From NCBI GenBank assembly GCA_027011235.1, contig JALVAI010000186.1:1-9372 (forward strand): DNA of 9,372 nucleotides, given 5' to 3'. The DNA comes from Desulfobulbaceae bacterium. GTDB taxonomy: Bacteria; Desulfobacterota; Desulfobulbia; Desulfobulbales; Desulfobulbaceae. Position numbers and translations under genes: made by a program. Shown here piece after piece: positions 1 to 7,095 of this stretch (position 1 is its first letter; each line of letters begins with the position of its first letter). Below the pieces are notes generated by a model that saw only the letters and a program-made list of their open reading frames with translations, made no database searches and was not told where the DNA came from.

Positions 1-1160
1 TTTCCATGATGCCCTTCCGTATTTATGCCATCATGACCAATACCATTTTGATGGCCATTCCCCTCTTTATCCTGATGGGCATTGTCCTCCAGAAATCAGA
101 ACTTGCCGAGCGATTACTTGAATCAATGGGAATTCTATTTGGAAAAATCAGGGGCGGGGTTGCCATCTCAACGGTGCTTGTCGGCACCTTACTGGCCGCA
201 TCGACCGGGGTCGTCGGCGCTTCGGTGGTTGCCATGGGAGTTATTTCCCTGCCTGTTATGCTCAAATACGGCTATTCAAAAAAACTTTCCACCGGCACCA
301 TCTGCGCCTCCGGGACCCTGGGCCAGATCATTCCACCCTCTATTGTCCTGATTATTCTCGGCGATGTCTTTCAGCTGCCGGTGGGCGATCTGTTCCAGGC
401 GGCCCTGGCCCCGGGACTTGCCCTGGTCGGGTGCTATATCCTCTATATCCTGGTTGTTTCCTTTGTTAAACCAGAGGTTGCTCCGGCCATAGATGTCGGT
501 AATGAAAAAAAGTCCATTGTTATCAAAAAGGCCCTGCTGGCCATTATTCCCACACTTTCTCTGATCGTGATGGTCCTGGGCTCAATTTTTGCAGGCATTG
601 CAACCCCAACTGAATCGGCATCCGTCGGCGCCCTGGGGTCACTTGTTCTGGCGGCGATGTATAAAAAACTCAGCCTGAAAATCGTCAGGGAGTCTGCCCT
701 GGAGACCGTTAAAATCACCGCCATGGTCTTTGCCATTCTGATCGGAGCAACAGCCTTTTCCATGGTCTTTGTCTATACCGGTGCCGACAGCCTGGTTGAA
801 CAGTTCATGATGGCGCTGCCCGGCGAGAAATGGGGATTTCTTCTGCTCTCCATGCTCTCCATCATGCTGCTTGGATTTTTTATCGATTTTATAGAAATCT
901 CCTATATTGTCGTGCCAATTCTGCTCCCCATAGCCGACAGGATCGGTATTAACCCAATGTGGTTTGCTATCCTCATTGCCATGAACCTGCAGACCTCGTT
1001 TCTTACTCCGCCTTTTGGATTTTCTCTCTTTTATTTAAAAGGGGTCTGCCCGCCCGAGGTGAGTACCGTTGATATTTACAAGGGGGTAATACCGTTTATC
1101 TGCATTCAGATGGCTGTGCTTATCTCTATAGTTATTTTTCCCGGTCTTTACGGATTATGA
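1..1160 (+). CDS. dctM: TRAP transporter large permease subunit (DctM family), 5' truncated by window edge
   Basis: Large membrane subunit of a tripartite ATP-independent periplasmic (TRAP) transporter, which takes up organic acids or similar solutes using an ion gradient and a periplasmic binding protein. The reading frame is already open at base 3, and the first Met visible (base 6) lies inside a conserved hydrophobic region. About 384 residues are seen where DctM proteins usually have about 430, so the true start lies upstream. About ten hydrophobic segments are visible. The conserved family signature GTLGQIIPPSI lies near residues 103-113 of the visible part, with GVVGASVVAMG near 68-78 and a second-half repeat ATPTESASVGALG near 200-212. 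The small permease (DctQ) and binding protein (DctP) would be expected upstream. The last codons overlap a spurious ATG of the next frame (ATGA). The substrate cannot be read from the sequence. Family is sure; substrate is unknown. Confidence 0.93.
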   Translation, partial: SMMPFRIYAIMTNTILMAIPLFILMGIVLQKSELAERLLESMGILFGKIRGGVAISTVLVGTLLAASTGVVGASVVAMGVISLPVMLKYGYSKKLSTGTICASGTLGQIIPPSIVLIILGDVFQLPVGDLFQAALAPGLALVGCYILYILVVSFVKPEVAPAIDVGNEKKSIVIKKALLAIIPTLSLIVMVLGSIFAGIATPTESASVGALGSLVLAAMYKKLSLKIVRESALETVKITAMVFAILIGATAFSMVFVYTGADSLVEQFMMALPGEKWGFLLLSMLSIMLLGFFIDFIEISYIVVPILLPIADRIGINPMWFAILIAMNLQTSFLTPPFGFSLFYLKGVCPPEVSTVDIYKGVIPFICIQMAVLISIVIFPGLYGL

Positions 1161-1195
1161 TTTCGGGCCTTTTCCGTTCCCCGCAACCAGATATC

Positions 1196-1200
1196 GAGGA
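1196..1200 (+). promoter_or_regulatory. Ribosome binding site deciding the start of the MltF-like gene
   Basis: GAGGA lies four bases before the ATG at 1205. This favours 1205 over the in-frame ATG at 1157, which has no such site and would put 16 hydrophilic residues in front of the signal peptide. Confidence 0.6.
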
Positions 1201-1204
1201 CACC

Positions 1205-2701
1205 ATGAAAAAGCACCATGTTTTCCGGTTATTGCCATTGCCGTTATTTTCCCTGCCCTCTCTTGCCGTCCTCATTGTTCTCTGTTGTGTATGTCCTGTC
1301 CATGCCAAAGACAAGGTCAATGCAGACAGTATGGAGACCCTGGTCCGCCAGAAAATGATGGGTGATTATCCGGCAATGGTTAAGCGAAGAATGATCAGGG
1401 TCCTTGTGCCGCCGAGCAAGACCTTTTTCTTTGTTGATAAGGGACAGAAGCGGGGCCTGACCTATGAAGCTTTGATGCAGTTTGAAAAATTCATCAATAA
1501 GAAACAGAAAAACAAAACCCTGCAAATAAAGGTCATACCAGTCCCGACTTCCCGGAAAAATCTCTTGTCCGATCTTGTGGCCGGTTACGGCGATATCGCG
1601 GCCGGTAATCTTACCATTACCCCGGCCCGCCTCAGGATCGTGGATTTTTCCAAGCCACTTGTCACCAATATTAACGAAATCATTGTCACCCATGGACCGG
1701 CTGCCGATCTTCACCATCTGTTTGACCTTGCCGGTCGCAAGGTATTTGTCCGCAAAAATTCCAGTTATTACGAATCCCTTACTCGTCTTAATTCCACCCT
1801 GTCCGAGATGGGGAAAAAACCTGTCCGCATAGAACTTGTTGATGAGTATCTCGAAGATGAGGACCTGCTTGAAATGGTGAATGCGGGATTGATCCCAATG
1901 ATCGTGGTTGATCAGCCAAAAGCGGAGTTCTGGGCAAAGATCTTCCCCAACATCACCCTGCATCCACAGCTTAAATTGCGGACGGGCGGCAATATTGCCT
2001 GGGCGATCCGCAAAAATTCGCCGCAACTGAAAAAGGTTATCAATGCCTTTGTCAAAAAGAATAAAAAAGGGACATTGACGGGCAATGTTCTCTATAATCG
2101 TTACCTGAAAAATACCAGTTACGTCCGCAATAACTTAAGCGGTGAAGAGCGGAAAAAATTTGAACAAACCGTCAGGTTGTTCAGGAAATATGGCCAAAAA
2201 TATGATTTTCCCTATCTCCTGCTGACTGCCCTGGCATACCAGGAGTCTGGTCTTGACCAGAAAAAGAGAAGTCATGCCGGCGCTATCGGCATCATGCAGG
2301 TCCTGCCGAAAACCGCATCCGATAAAAACATAGCCATTTCCCGTATCGACAGGATGGAGAATAATATTCACGCTGGCAGCAAGTACCTGCGTTTTATGAA
2401 GAACAGGTATTTTTCCGATGGTTCCCTTGACGAGCTCAACAGTGATCTTTTTACCATTGCAGCCTATAACGCCGGCCCGGCGCGTATTGCCAAATTGCGC
2501 AGAGAGGCAAAACAAAGGGGCCTTGATCCGAATGTCTGGTTCAACAATGTTGAAGTAATAGCCGCCAGAAGAATCGGCAGGGAGACCGTTCGTTATGTCA
2601 GCAACATCTATAAGTATTATGTGGCGTACAAGCAGATCAGACAACAGGAGGAACAAAAGCAAAAAGAAAAAATGAGGTTGAAAAAAACGCATGGCCATTG
2701 A
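1205..2701 (+). CDS. MltF-like lytic transglycosylase with N-terminal solute-binding domain
   Basis: Predicted periplasmic peptidoglycan lyase of the MltF type, which cleaves the MurNAc-GlcNAc bond to form 1,6-anhydro-muropeptides. The start at 1205 gives 498 residues. Residues 1-34 look like a signal peptide (KK, then a long hydrophobic stretch ending PVHA). Residues about 62-300 match the family 3 solute-binding fold, with the signature NLTITPARLRIVDFSKPL at 135-152. Residues about 325-475 are the SLT transglycosylase domain: catalytic Glu347 in AYQESGLD, GAIGIMQVLP at 359-368 and AAYNAGPARI at 419-428. The tail (478-498) is highly charged. In E. coli MltF the binding domain acts as a regulator of the enzyme domain; the same is inferred here. 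It starts 44 bases after dctM with no visible terminator, so cotranscription is likely. Three Cys in the signal region (27, 28, 30) do not form a good lipobox. A longer version starting at 1157 is possible but less likely. Confidence 0.88.
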   Translation: MKKHHVFRLLPLPLFSLPSLAVLIVLCCVCPVHAKDKVNADSMETLVRQKMMGDYPAMVKRRMIRVLVPPSKTFFFVDKGQKRGLTYEALMQFEKFINKKQKNKTLQIKVIPVPTSRKNLLSDLVAGYGDIAAGNLTITPARLRIVDFSKPLVTNINEIIVTHGPAADLHHLFDLAGRKVFVRKNSSYYESLTRLNSTLSEMGKKPVRIELVDEYLEDEDLLEMVNAGLIPMIVVDQPKAEFWAKIFPNITLHPQLKLRTGGNIAWAIRKNSPQLKKVINAFVKKNKKGTLTGNVLYNRYLKNTSYVRNNLSGEERKKFEQTVRLFRKYGQKYDFPYLLLTALAYQESGLDQKKRSHAGAIGIMQVLPKTASDKNIAISRIDRMENNIHAGSKYLRFMKNRYFSDGSLDELNSDLFTIAAYNAGPARIAKLRREAKQRGLDPNVWFNNVEVIAARRIGRETVRYVSNIYKYYVAYKQIRQQEEQKQKEKMRLKKTHGH

Positions 2702-2837
2702 TAGCGATGTCAGCATCTGCTACCTGCCGTTGCGAGAAGTGGTTTTCAGGTTGTCCGTAGCCCGGTATTGTTACGATGATCAATTTGCTTCACCAAGCAG
2801 ACATGGTATTCCCGGCATAAAATGGAGGGCAGGATAA

Positions 2838-4070
2838 ATGGCTGAGCCAGAAAACGGCGGGCCGGAAAACGTTCTCAACAGAACAGACCGGGTCATCTTG
2901 TCTGTAACCTGTTATGGGCATTTTCTCTGCCATTTCAATATGCTGGTTTTTCCGGCCATTCTTCTTCCCCTTTCCGGCCTCCTGCATATGTCCATGGCCG
3001 ATACCCTTGATCTGGCCTTTTTCATGTATCTGTTGATGGGGCTATCGGCGCCTTTCTGGGGGTACGCAGCGGATAAAGTCGGCGCCATGCCGCTTTTGGC
3101 CCTTTTTTATGTGGGGGCCGGTGTAAGCGGACTTGTGGCTGCCTTGTTTATCGACTCTCCAGGGGTCCTCAAGCTGGCGCTGGCCGGAATAGGGTTGTTT
3201 TCAGGGATTTATCATCCTGCCGGGCTTGGCTGGATAGCCTGCTGTGTGACCAGAACTTCCACTGGCATGGCATATAATGGCATGTTTGGTAACCTTGGCC
3301 TTGCCCTTGGCCCGGTACTGGCTGGAGTGGTTAATTATTTCTTTGGTCCGGCCGCTGTGTATATTGGACTTGCTCTATTGAATTTCTTTGGGTTATTCCT
3401 GCTCATTCGGGCCAGCGGAACAACCGAGAATATGGTCCATGTTGGACCAAAAAAGAGCAAGGGAGCTTCCTGGTCCGGTTTTGTCATTCTGCTGGCGGCA
3501 ATGATGCTTGGCGGTATTGTCTATCGGGGAACTACTGTTACCCTGCCTGCTCTTTTTCAGGTCCGTGGCGTCGGCATTTTTGATTGGCTGTCAGGCCTGT
3601 TTCAGGTGCCCCTTTCCGCAAATGTGGTGGCAACCGGTATAACCTCCTTACTCTATCTTGTCGGGATGCTGGGGCAGTATTTTGGCGGCAGGATAGGGGA
3701 AAGATTTGATTTACGCTGGAGTTATTGTTGTTTTCACCTGATGACAATACCAGCCGCATTGATCATGGGATTATTAACAGATATTCCTTTGGTTGTTGTT
3801 GCGATTTTTCATTCCTTTTTTCTGCTTGGCATGCAACCGATCGAAAATACCCTGGTTGCACGATTGACACCACCTGAAATGCACAGTTCCGCATATGGTA
3901 TGAAATTTGTATTAACCTTTGGCGTGGGAGCTGTTGCCGTCACAATCGTCCGTCATGTGGAACAGGGATTTGGTATACAGTATGTCTTCCCGGCCCTGGG
4001 AGTGATTTCCATATTTCTTGTTTTGGTTATTGGCGTGCTAATATACAAGGTGCCCAGGCAACGTTCATAG
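2838..4070 (+). CDS. MFS transporter (loosely Fsr-like)
   Basis: Inner-membrane secondary transporter of the major facilitator superfamily, 410 residues, a usual length. A short hydrophilic N-terminus (1-17) is followed by about 12 hydrophobic segments, with a basic central loop near 191-212 splitting two halves. The loop between helices 2 and 3 carries a motif A-like sequence, GYAADKVG at 75-82. The HPAG at 126-129, the GPVLAG at 158-163 and the late QPIENTLVARLTP at 334-346 recall the fosmidomycin-resistance (Fsr) type of MFS proteins, but only loosely; the substrate cannot be assigned. The start is supported by GGAGGG at 2824-2829, eight bases before the ATG. It lies 136 bases after the MltF-like gene and 209 bases before mlaA, so it may be its own transcription unit. 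The family is secure, the subfamily is a guess from memory. Confidence 0.88.
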   Translation: MAEPENGGPENVLNRTDRVILSVTCYGHFLCHFNMLVFPAILLPLSGLLHMSMADTLDLAFFMYLLMGLSAPFWGYAADKVGAMPLLALFYVGAGVSGLVAALFIDSPGVLKLALAGIGLFSGIYHPAGLGWIACCVTRTSTGMAYNGMFGNLGLALGPVLAGVVNYFFGPAAVYIGLALLNFFGLFLLIRASGTTENMVHVGPKKSKGASWSGFVILLAAMMLGGIVYRGTTVTLPALFQVRGVGIFDWLSGLFQVPLSANVVATGITSLLYLVGMLGQYFGGRIGERFDLRWSYCCFHLMTIPAALIMGLLTDIPLVVVAIFHSFFLLGMQPIENTLVARLTPPEMHSSAYGMKFVLTFGVGAVAVTIVRHVEQGFGIQYVFPALGVISIFLVLVIGVLIYKVPRQRS

Positions 4071-4099
4071 AACCTATATTCCAGGTGACAGGATTTATT

Positions 4100-4137
4100 C
4101 AAAAATAGGATTACCCGTGTTTTTATCGTAATCTGTT
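4100..4137 (+). repeat. Copy 1 of a 38-base interspersed hairpin element
   Basis: Matches 6980-7017 at 33 of 38 positions. AATA-GATTAC (left arm, with one extra G at 4109 or its neighbour) pairs with GTAATC-TGTT (right arm) to form a ten-pair stem including one T-G wobble, around a 13-base loop containing TGTTTTT. The stem is followed by a T-rich run (4138-4155), so this copy could also end transcription of the MFS gene, but the stem is AT-rich and weak for that. It lies 30 bases after the MFS stop and about 140 bases before mlaA. Confidence 0.65.
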
Positions 4138-4205
4138 GATTTTTATTGTTTGTTTTGCCGTGATGGCATGCTGGTTTCTCTGGAAAAATTGAATCAACAA
4201 GTTCA

Positions 4206-4234
4206 TTTACAACCATAAAGATATGGATTATTGT
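4206..4234 (+). promoter_or_regulatory. Possible sigma-70-type promoter for mlaA
   Basis: TTTACA (4206-4211), a 17-base spacer, then TATTGT (4229-4234). It has five and four of six consensus matches and would give a leader of about 40 bases before the mlaA ATG. The surrounding DNA is AT-rich, so chance matches are likely. Confidence 0.3.
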
Positions 4235-4279
4235 TTCTTTCATATGTGAGCATATTCAAAATACCGACGGACAACCGCC

Positions 4280-5062
4280 ATGATATTGAGCAAAGTATTG
4301 ACCCGCTTTCTTGTTGTTTTATCTTTCTTTATTCTTCTCTTATCTCCCCTGTCTCTTTATGCCGCCGGACAGGATGAGACAACGGATTTCCTCAGTGATG
4401 ATTTTTATGAGGATACAGCCGATGTTGCTCCGGAAACAGGGGATCCCCTTGAACCCTTTAACCGGGCCGTTTTTCAACTCAATGATCATGCCTATACCTA
4501 TATTTTCAATCCGGTGGCCAAGGGATACAGTGCTGTTGTTCCATTTGATATTCGTCATATAATAGATAATTTTTTTACCAATCTCGAAGAACCGGTTGTG
4601 TTTATCAACTGCCTTCTGCAGGGTCGGTTTTCTGATGCAGGCTCAACCATTGTCAGGTTTCTTGCCAACAGTACCATAGGCGTTGGCGGCCTTGTTGATT
4701 TTGCCAACAGGGAAATCGGGCTTGAACCGGTGGAGGCGACCCTTGGCGAGACCCTTGGCGTGTGGGGAATTGGTGATGGTTTTTACCTGGTTGTACCCTT
4801 TTTCGGGCCGTCGACCCTGCGCGACTTTACCGGCACTGTAATCGACAGCCTGGCCATGACTCCTTATTATACATGTATTGATAAGTGGAGTGTTAAAACA
4901 GGGATCTATGCTGAAAAGACCACCAATGATCTTTCCATGCATATTGGTGAATATGAAGATCTGAAAAAACTCAGTTTTGATCCTTATATCGCGCTGCGAA
5001 ACAGCTATTTTCAATACCGGAAAAAAATTAGAGAGCACCGGGTATTTCCTGAAAATGAGTAG
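4280..5062 (+). CDS. mlaA: MlaA/VacJ outer-membrane phospholipid transport protein
   Basis: MlaA sits in the outer membrane and removes mislocalised phospholipids from the outer leaflet, passing them to MlaC. The 260-residue product starts with a signal peptide (about 1-29, ending LSLYAA). The family core is clear: DPLEPFNR at 55-62, NSTIGVGGLVD at 130-140, and GDGFYLVVPFFGPSTLRD at 165-182. The C-terminus carries DPYIALRNSYFQYR at 234-247, a conserved tail in many non-enteric VacJ proteins. Unlike E. coli MlaA there is no Cys near the signal-peptide end; the only Cys are 111 and 199, so it is not an obvious lipoprotein. No strong ribosome binding site is visible before the ATG, but the signal peptide fixes the start well. 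mlaC follows 127 bases later (154 to its preferred start). The inner-membrane ABC part (MlaFEDB) is not in the window. Confidence 0.92.
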   Translation: MILSKVLTRFLVVLSFFILLLSPLSLYAAGQDETTDFLSDDFYEDTADVAPETGDPLEPFNRAVFQLNDHAYTYIFNPVAKGYSAVVPFDIRHIIDNFFTNLEEPVVFINCLLQGRFSDAGSTIVRFLANSTIGVGGLVDFANREIGLEPVEATLGETLGVWGIGDGFYLVVPFFGPSTLRDFTGTVIDSLAMTPYYTCIDKWSVKTGIYAEKTTNDLSMHIGEYEDLKKLSFDPYIALRNSYFQYRKKIREHRVFPENE

Positions 5063-5140
5063 ACCTTAAGGTGGCCCTTAGATTAACCATTCTTAGTGAA
5101 TCACCGCCTCCCTGTTTATATTTTCGAGTCAGGAATTTTT

Positions 5141-5169
5141 TTGGTCTCAAAGTTGCTGACAGATATTTT
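5141..5169 (+). promoter_or_regulatory. Possible promoter for mlaC
   Basis: TTGGTC (5141-5146), a 17-base spacer, then TATTTT (5164-5169). Transcription would start near 5176, leaving only about 14 bases before the ATG at 5190 but about 41 before the ATG at 5217. The match is modest. Confidence 0.27.
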
Positions 5170-5189
5170 AACCTGCTTAGCTAAATGAT

Positions 5190-5855
5190 ATGTCACAGAA
5201 TTACCAAAAAAGAAATATGAAGAATAAATTATTGATTCAACTCACTCTTGCCTGTTTTTTCCTTGTTACGCCTCTGGTCAGCCATGGCGCCCAACGCCCT
5301 GATCCAACGGAACAGATGAAGCCGTTTGTTCACAAGGTGATGGAAATACTGAAAAACGCGGATTTTAAAGAAGATCCAAAATGTATCATCTGCAAACGTC
5401 TGATCGATGTCTCGCGGGAACGTTTTGATTTTAATGAGATGTCGAAACGGGTCCTTGGAAGGGCCTGGCGCAAATTGAACAAGGAAGAACGCGCTGATTT
5501 TGTTGATCTCTTTACCCGACTGTTGCAGTATGCATACATCGGCAAACTGGAACAGTACACCGGCCAGAAAGTTATTTTTAAAGGTGAGCGAATCCGGGGT
5601 AAACGGGCCGAGGTTAAGACCGAGCTCAACGACGGCCAGCAATCCGTTGCTGTTTCCTATATTATGTTACTCGAGGGTGATCAGTGGATGATTTATGATG
5701 TCATCATTGAAGGCGTGAGCCTGGTCCGTAATTACCGGGAGCAGTTTAAGGAAATCTTGCGTAAGGAAAAATACAGCGGACTTGTCAGGCAAATTGAAAA
5801 AAAGGTCAAACAGCTTGAAGAGGAACGTAGGCAACGATTTTCTCAAAAAAATTAA
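5190..5855 (+). CDS. mlaC: MlaC-type periplasmic phospholipid-binding protein
   Basis: MlaC carries phospholipids through the periplasm between MlaA and the inner-membrane MlaFEDB complex. The longest frame gives 221 residues; the in-frame ATG at 5217 gives 212 and places a classic signal peptide right at the N-terminus (MKNK, a hydrophobic core, then VSHGA), so 5217 is my preferred start. Neither ATG has a strong ribosome binding site. In the 212-residue numbering the family core includes FDFNEMSKRVLGRAW (70-84), KLNKEERADFVDLF (87-99), and WMIYDVIIEGVSLVRNYREQF (157-177). The C-terminal 30 residues are strongly charged and probably helical. Oddity: Cys56 and Cys59 form a CIIC pair and are the only Cys of the mature protein. 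It lies behind mlaA on the same strand, and ispA follows 71 bases later with no visible terminator. Confidence 0.9.
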   Translation: MSQNYQKRNMKNKLLIQLTLACFFLVTPLVSHGAQRPDPTEQMKPFVHKVMEILKNADFKEDPKCIICKRLIDVSRERFDFNEMSKRVLGRAWRKLNKEERADFVDLFTRLLQYAYIGKLEQYTGQKVIFKGERIRGKRAEVKTELNDGQQSVAVSYIMLLEGDQWMIYDVIIEGVSLVRNYREQFKEILRKEKYSGLVRQIEKKVKQLEEERRQRFSQKN

Positions 5856-5926
5856 ATGACCAGCATTGCCCCAGATGCATAGGAAAACCAGAAACCAAAC
5901 TAAAACTGACCCGTTGTCGGATTGCC

Positions 5927-6829
5927 GTGATTGATATAAAAAAATATCTGCGAGAAAAACAGGCGCTGGTGCAACAGGCCCTCGATGACCTGATGCTGTC
6001 TCCGGAAGGCGACTTTGCCGACCATGTTACCTGCATGCGTTACAGTCTCTTTGTCGGTGGTAAAAGGGTGCGGCCGATCCTCTGTCTTGCGGCAGGATAC
6101 TGTGTCAGTGAAGACAGGGATATTGAAAAATCTCTGCTGCCGGTTGCCTGCGCCCTGGAGTGTATCCATACCTATTCGCTCATTCATGATGACCTGCCGG
6201 CCATGGACAATGATGATCTTCGCCGGGGCAACCCGACCTGTCATAAAAAATTTGGTGAAGCCGAAGCGATTCTGGCCGGTGACGGCCTGCTGACATTTGC
6301 CTTTGACCTGCTCTCCGACCCTGGGCACGCGCGAGGCCTGAGTGATTCGGCAAGGCTTGCGATTGTCCATACCATTGCCAGGGCAGCCGGCTCTCTTGGC
6401 ATGGTTGGCGGCCAGGCGCTTGATATGGACGCAGAGGGCAAAAAAATTACTTTTGAACAGTTGAAAACCATCCATCGGAATAAAACCGGGGCCCTTATCA
6501 CGGCCTCGGTTCTCAGCGGCGCAATCGGGGCAGGGGCCGATACCCGTCAGCGGCAAGCTATGCGGCGGTTTGGTGACAACATAGGCCTTGCCTTTCAAAT
6601 CGTCGATGATCTTCTTGATGTTATTGCCTCAACAGAAGAACTCGGCAAGACAGCCGGCAGTGATGCCCGCAATAATAAGGCCACCTATCCGGCCTTTTTT
6701 GGTGTTAAAAAAACCAGGGAGCTGGCCGAGGAGGCCGTACAGAGAAGTCTGGATGCACTGTCCGGCTTTGGCCCATCCGCGGATCCCTTGCGTGCCCTTG
6801 CCCACTACATTGTGGATCGTACCAAATGA
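5927..6829 (+). CDS. ispA: Polyprenyl (farnesyl) diphosphate synthase, IspA type
   Basis: Cytosolic head-to-tail prenyltransferase that condenses isopentenyl diphosphate with allylic diphosphates, most likely giving C15 farnesyl diphosphate for undecaprenyl phosphate and quinone synthesis. The 300-residue length is normal. GGKRVRP at 44-50 binds the diphosphate; the first Asp-rich motif is DDLPAMD at 88-94 with the bacterial two-residue insertion; the second is DDLLD at 227-231; KTAGSD (241-246) and KATYP (251-255) follow. Tyr83, five residues before the first motif, is the same as in E. coli IspA, which supports a C15 product, although geranylgeranyl synthases of this class are close. The GTG start at 5927 has no clear ribosome binding site but fits the family N-terminus (IDIKKYLREK). 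It follows mlaC by 71 bases; the usual neighbours xseB and dxs are not adjacent in this window. Confidence 0.92.
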   Translation: MIDIKKYLREKQALVQQALDDLMLSPEGDFADHVTCMRYSLFVGGKRVRPILCLAAGYCVSEDRDIEKSLLPVACALECIHTYSLIHDDLPAMDNDDLRRGNPTCHKKFGEAEAILAGDGLLTFAFDLLSDPGHARGLSDSARLAIVHTIARAAGSLGMVGGQALDMDAEGKKITFEQLKTIHRNKTGALITASVLSGAIGAGADTRQRQAMRRFGDNIGLAFQIVDDLLDVIASTEELGKTAGSDARNNKATYPAFFGVKKTRELAEEAVQRSLDALSGFGPSADPLRALAHYIVDRTK

Positions 6830-6979
6830 GTTGCCCTGCCTGGGACAGACAGTGAGTATGAGGGGTTGAGAGTATTACCATTGTTATGGCTCGTAATTGG
6901 GTTTGATTTGTCCCTTGCCTTGATAATTTCCCTGATACTTTCAAGCGCACTCCCGCAAACCATTATGAGATTTTTTCTC

Positions 6980-7017
6980 CAAAAACAGGATTACACATGT
7001 TTTTAGCGTAACCTGTT
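6980..7017 (+). repeat. Copy 2 of the 38-base interspersed hairpin element
   Basis: Matches 4100-4137 at 33 of 38 positions. AAACAGG-TTAC pairs with GTAA-CCTGTTT (the right arm runs one base past the element, to 7018), giving an 11-pair stem with a single bulged A, around a 13-base loop containing ATGTTTTTAGC. It lies about 80 bases before tolQ and just upstream of a -10-like box. The stem is stronger than in copy 1 but is not followed by a T run, so it is not a standard terminator. Confidence 0.65.
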
Positions 7018-7043
7018 TGCCTGTTCACCACGTAACATGCGTG

Positions 7044-7049
7044 TATAAA
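7044..7049 (+). promoter_or_regulatory. Possible -10 box upstream of tolQ
   Basis: TATAAA, five of six matches to the consensus, 46 bases before the tolQ ATG. The position 17 bases upstream (7021-7026, CTGTTC) is a poor -35 box. A small inverted repeat CACG...CGTG (7029-7043) lies directly against it. Together with the 266-base gap after ispA this suggests tolQRA has its own promoter. Confidence 0.28.
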
Positions 7050-7095
7050 AAACTTCAAATTTCAATTTTTACAAACCATTTCCATTGAACTGATC

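Noticed and set aside
1157..1159. ATG overlapping the dctM stop (ATGA) as start of the MltF-like gene
   Set aside because: It would add 16 polar residues before the signal peptide, and the ATG at 1205 has GAGGA at good spacing.
1283..1294. Lipoprotein signal in the MltF-like protein (Cys27, 28, 30)
   Set aside because: The residues before each Cys (VL, LC, CV) do not fit a lipobox; PVHA at 31-34 is a better ordinary cleavage site.
4164..4179. Sigma-54-like site TGGCAT-N5-TTTCT upstream of mlaA
   Set aside because: The -24 GG is present but the required GC at -12 is TC, so it does not meet the core pattern.
5063..5072. Perfect ten-base palindrome ACCTTAAGGT right after the mlaA stop
   Set aside because: Too short and not followed by a T run; no sign of a terminator, and a chance match or minor site is as likely.
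5382..5396. Heme c attachment site in MlaC
   Set aside because: The motif is CIICK, not CxxCH, so covalent heme binding is not supported.
6874..6897. Inverted repeat ATTAC...GTAAT with inner CAT...ATG after ispA
   Set aside because: Short, bulged stem without a T run; superficially like the ends of the 38-base element but the loop and flanks do not match.
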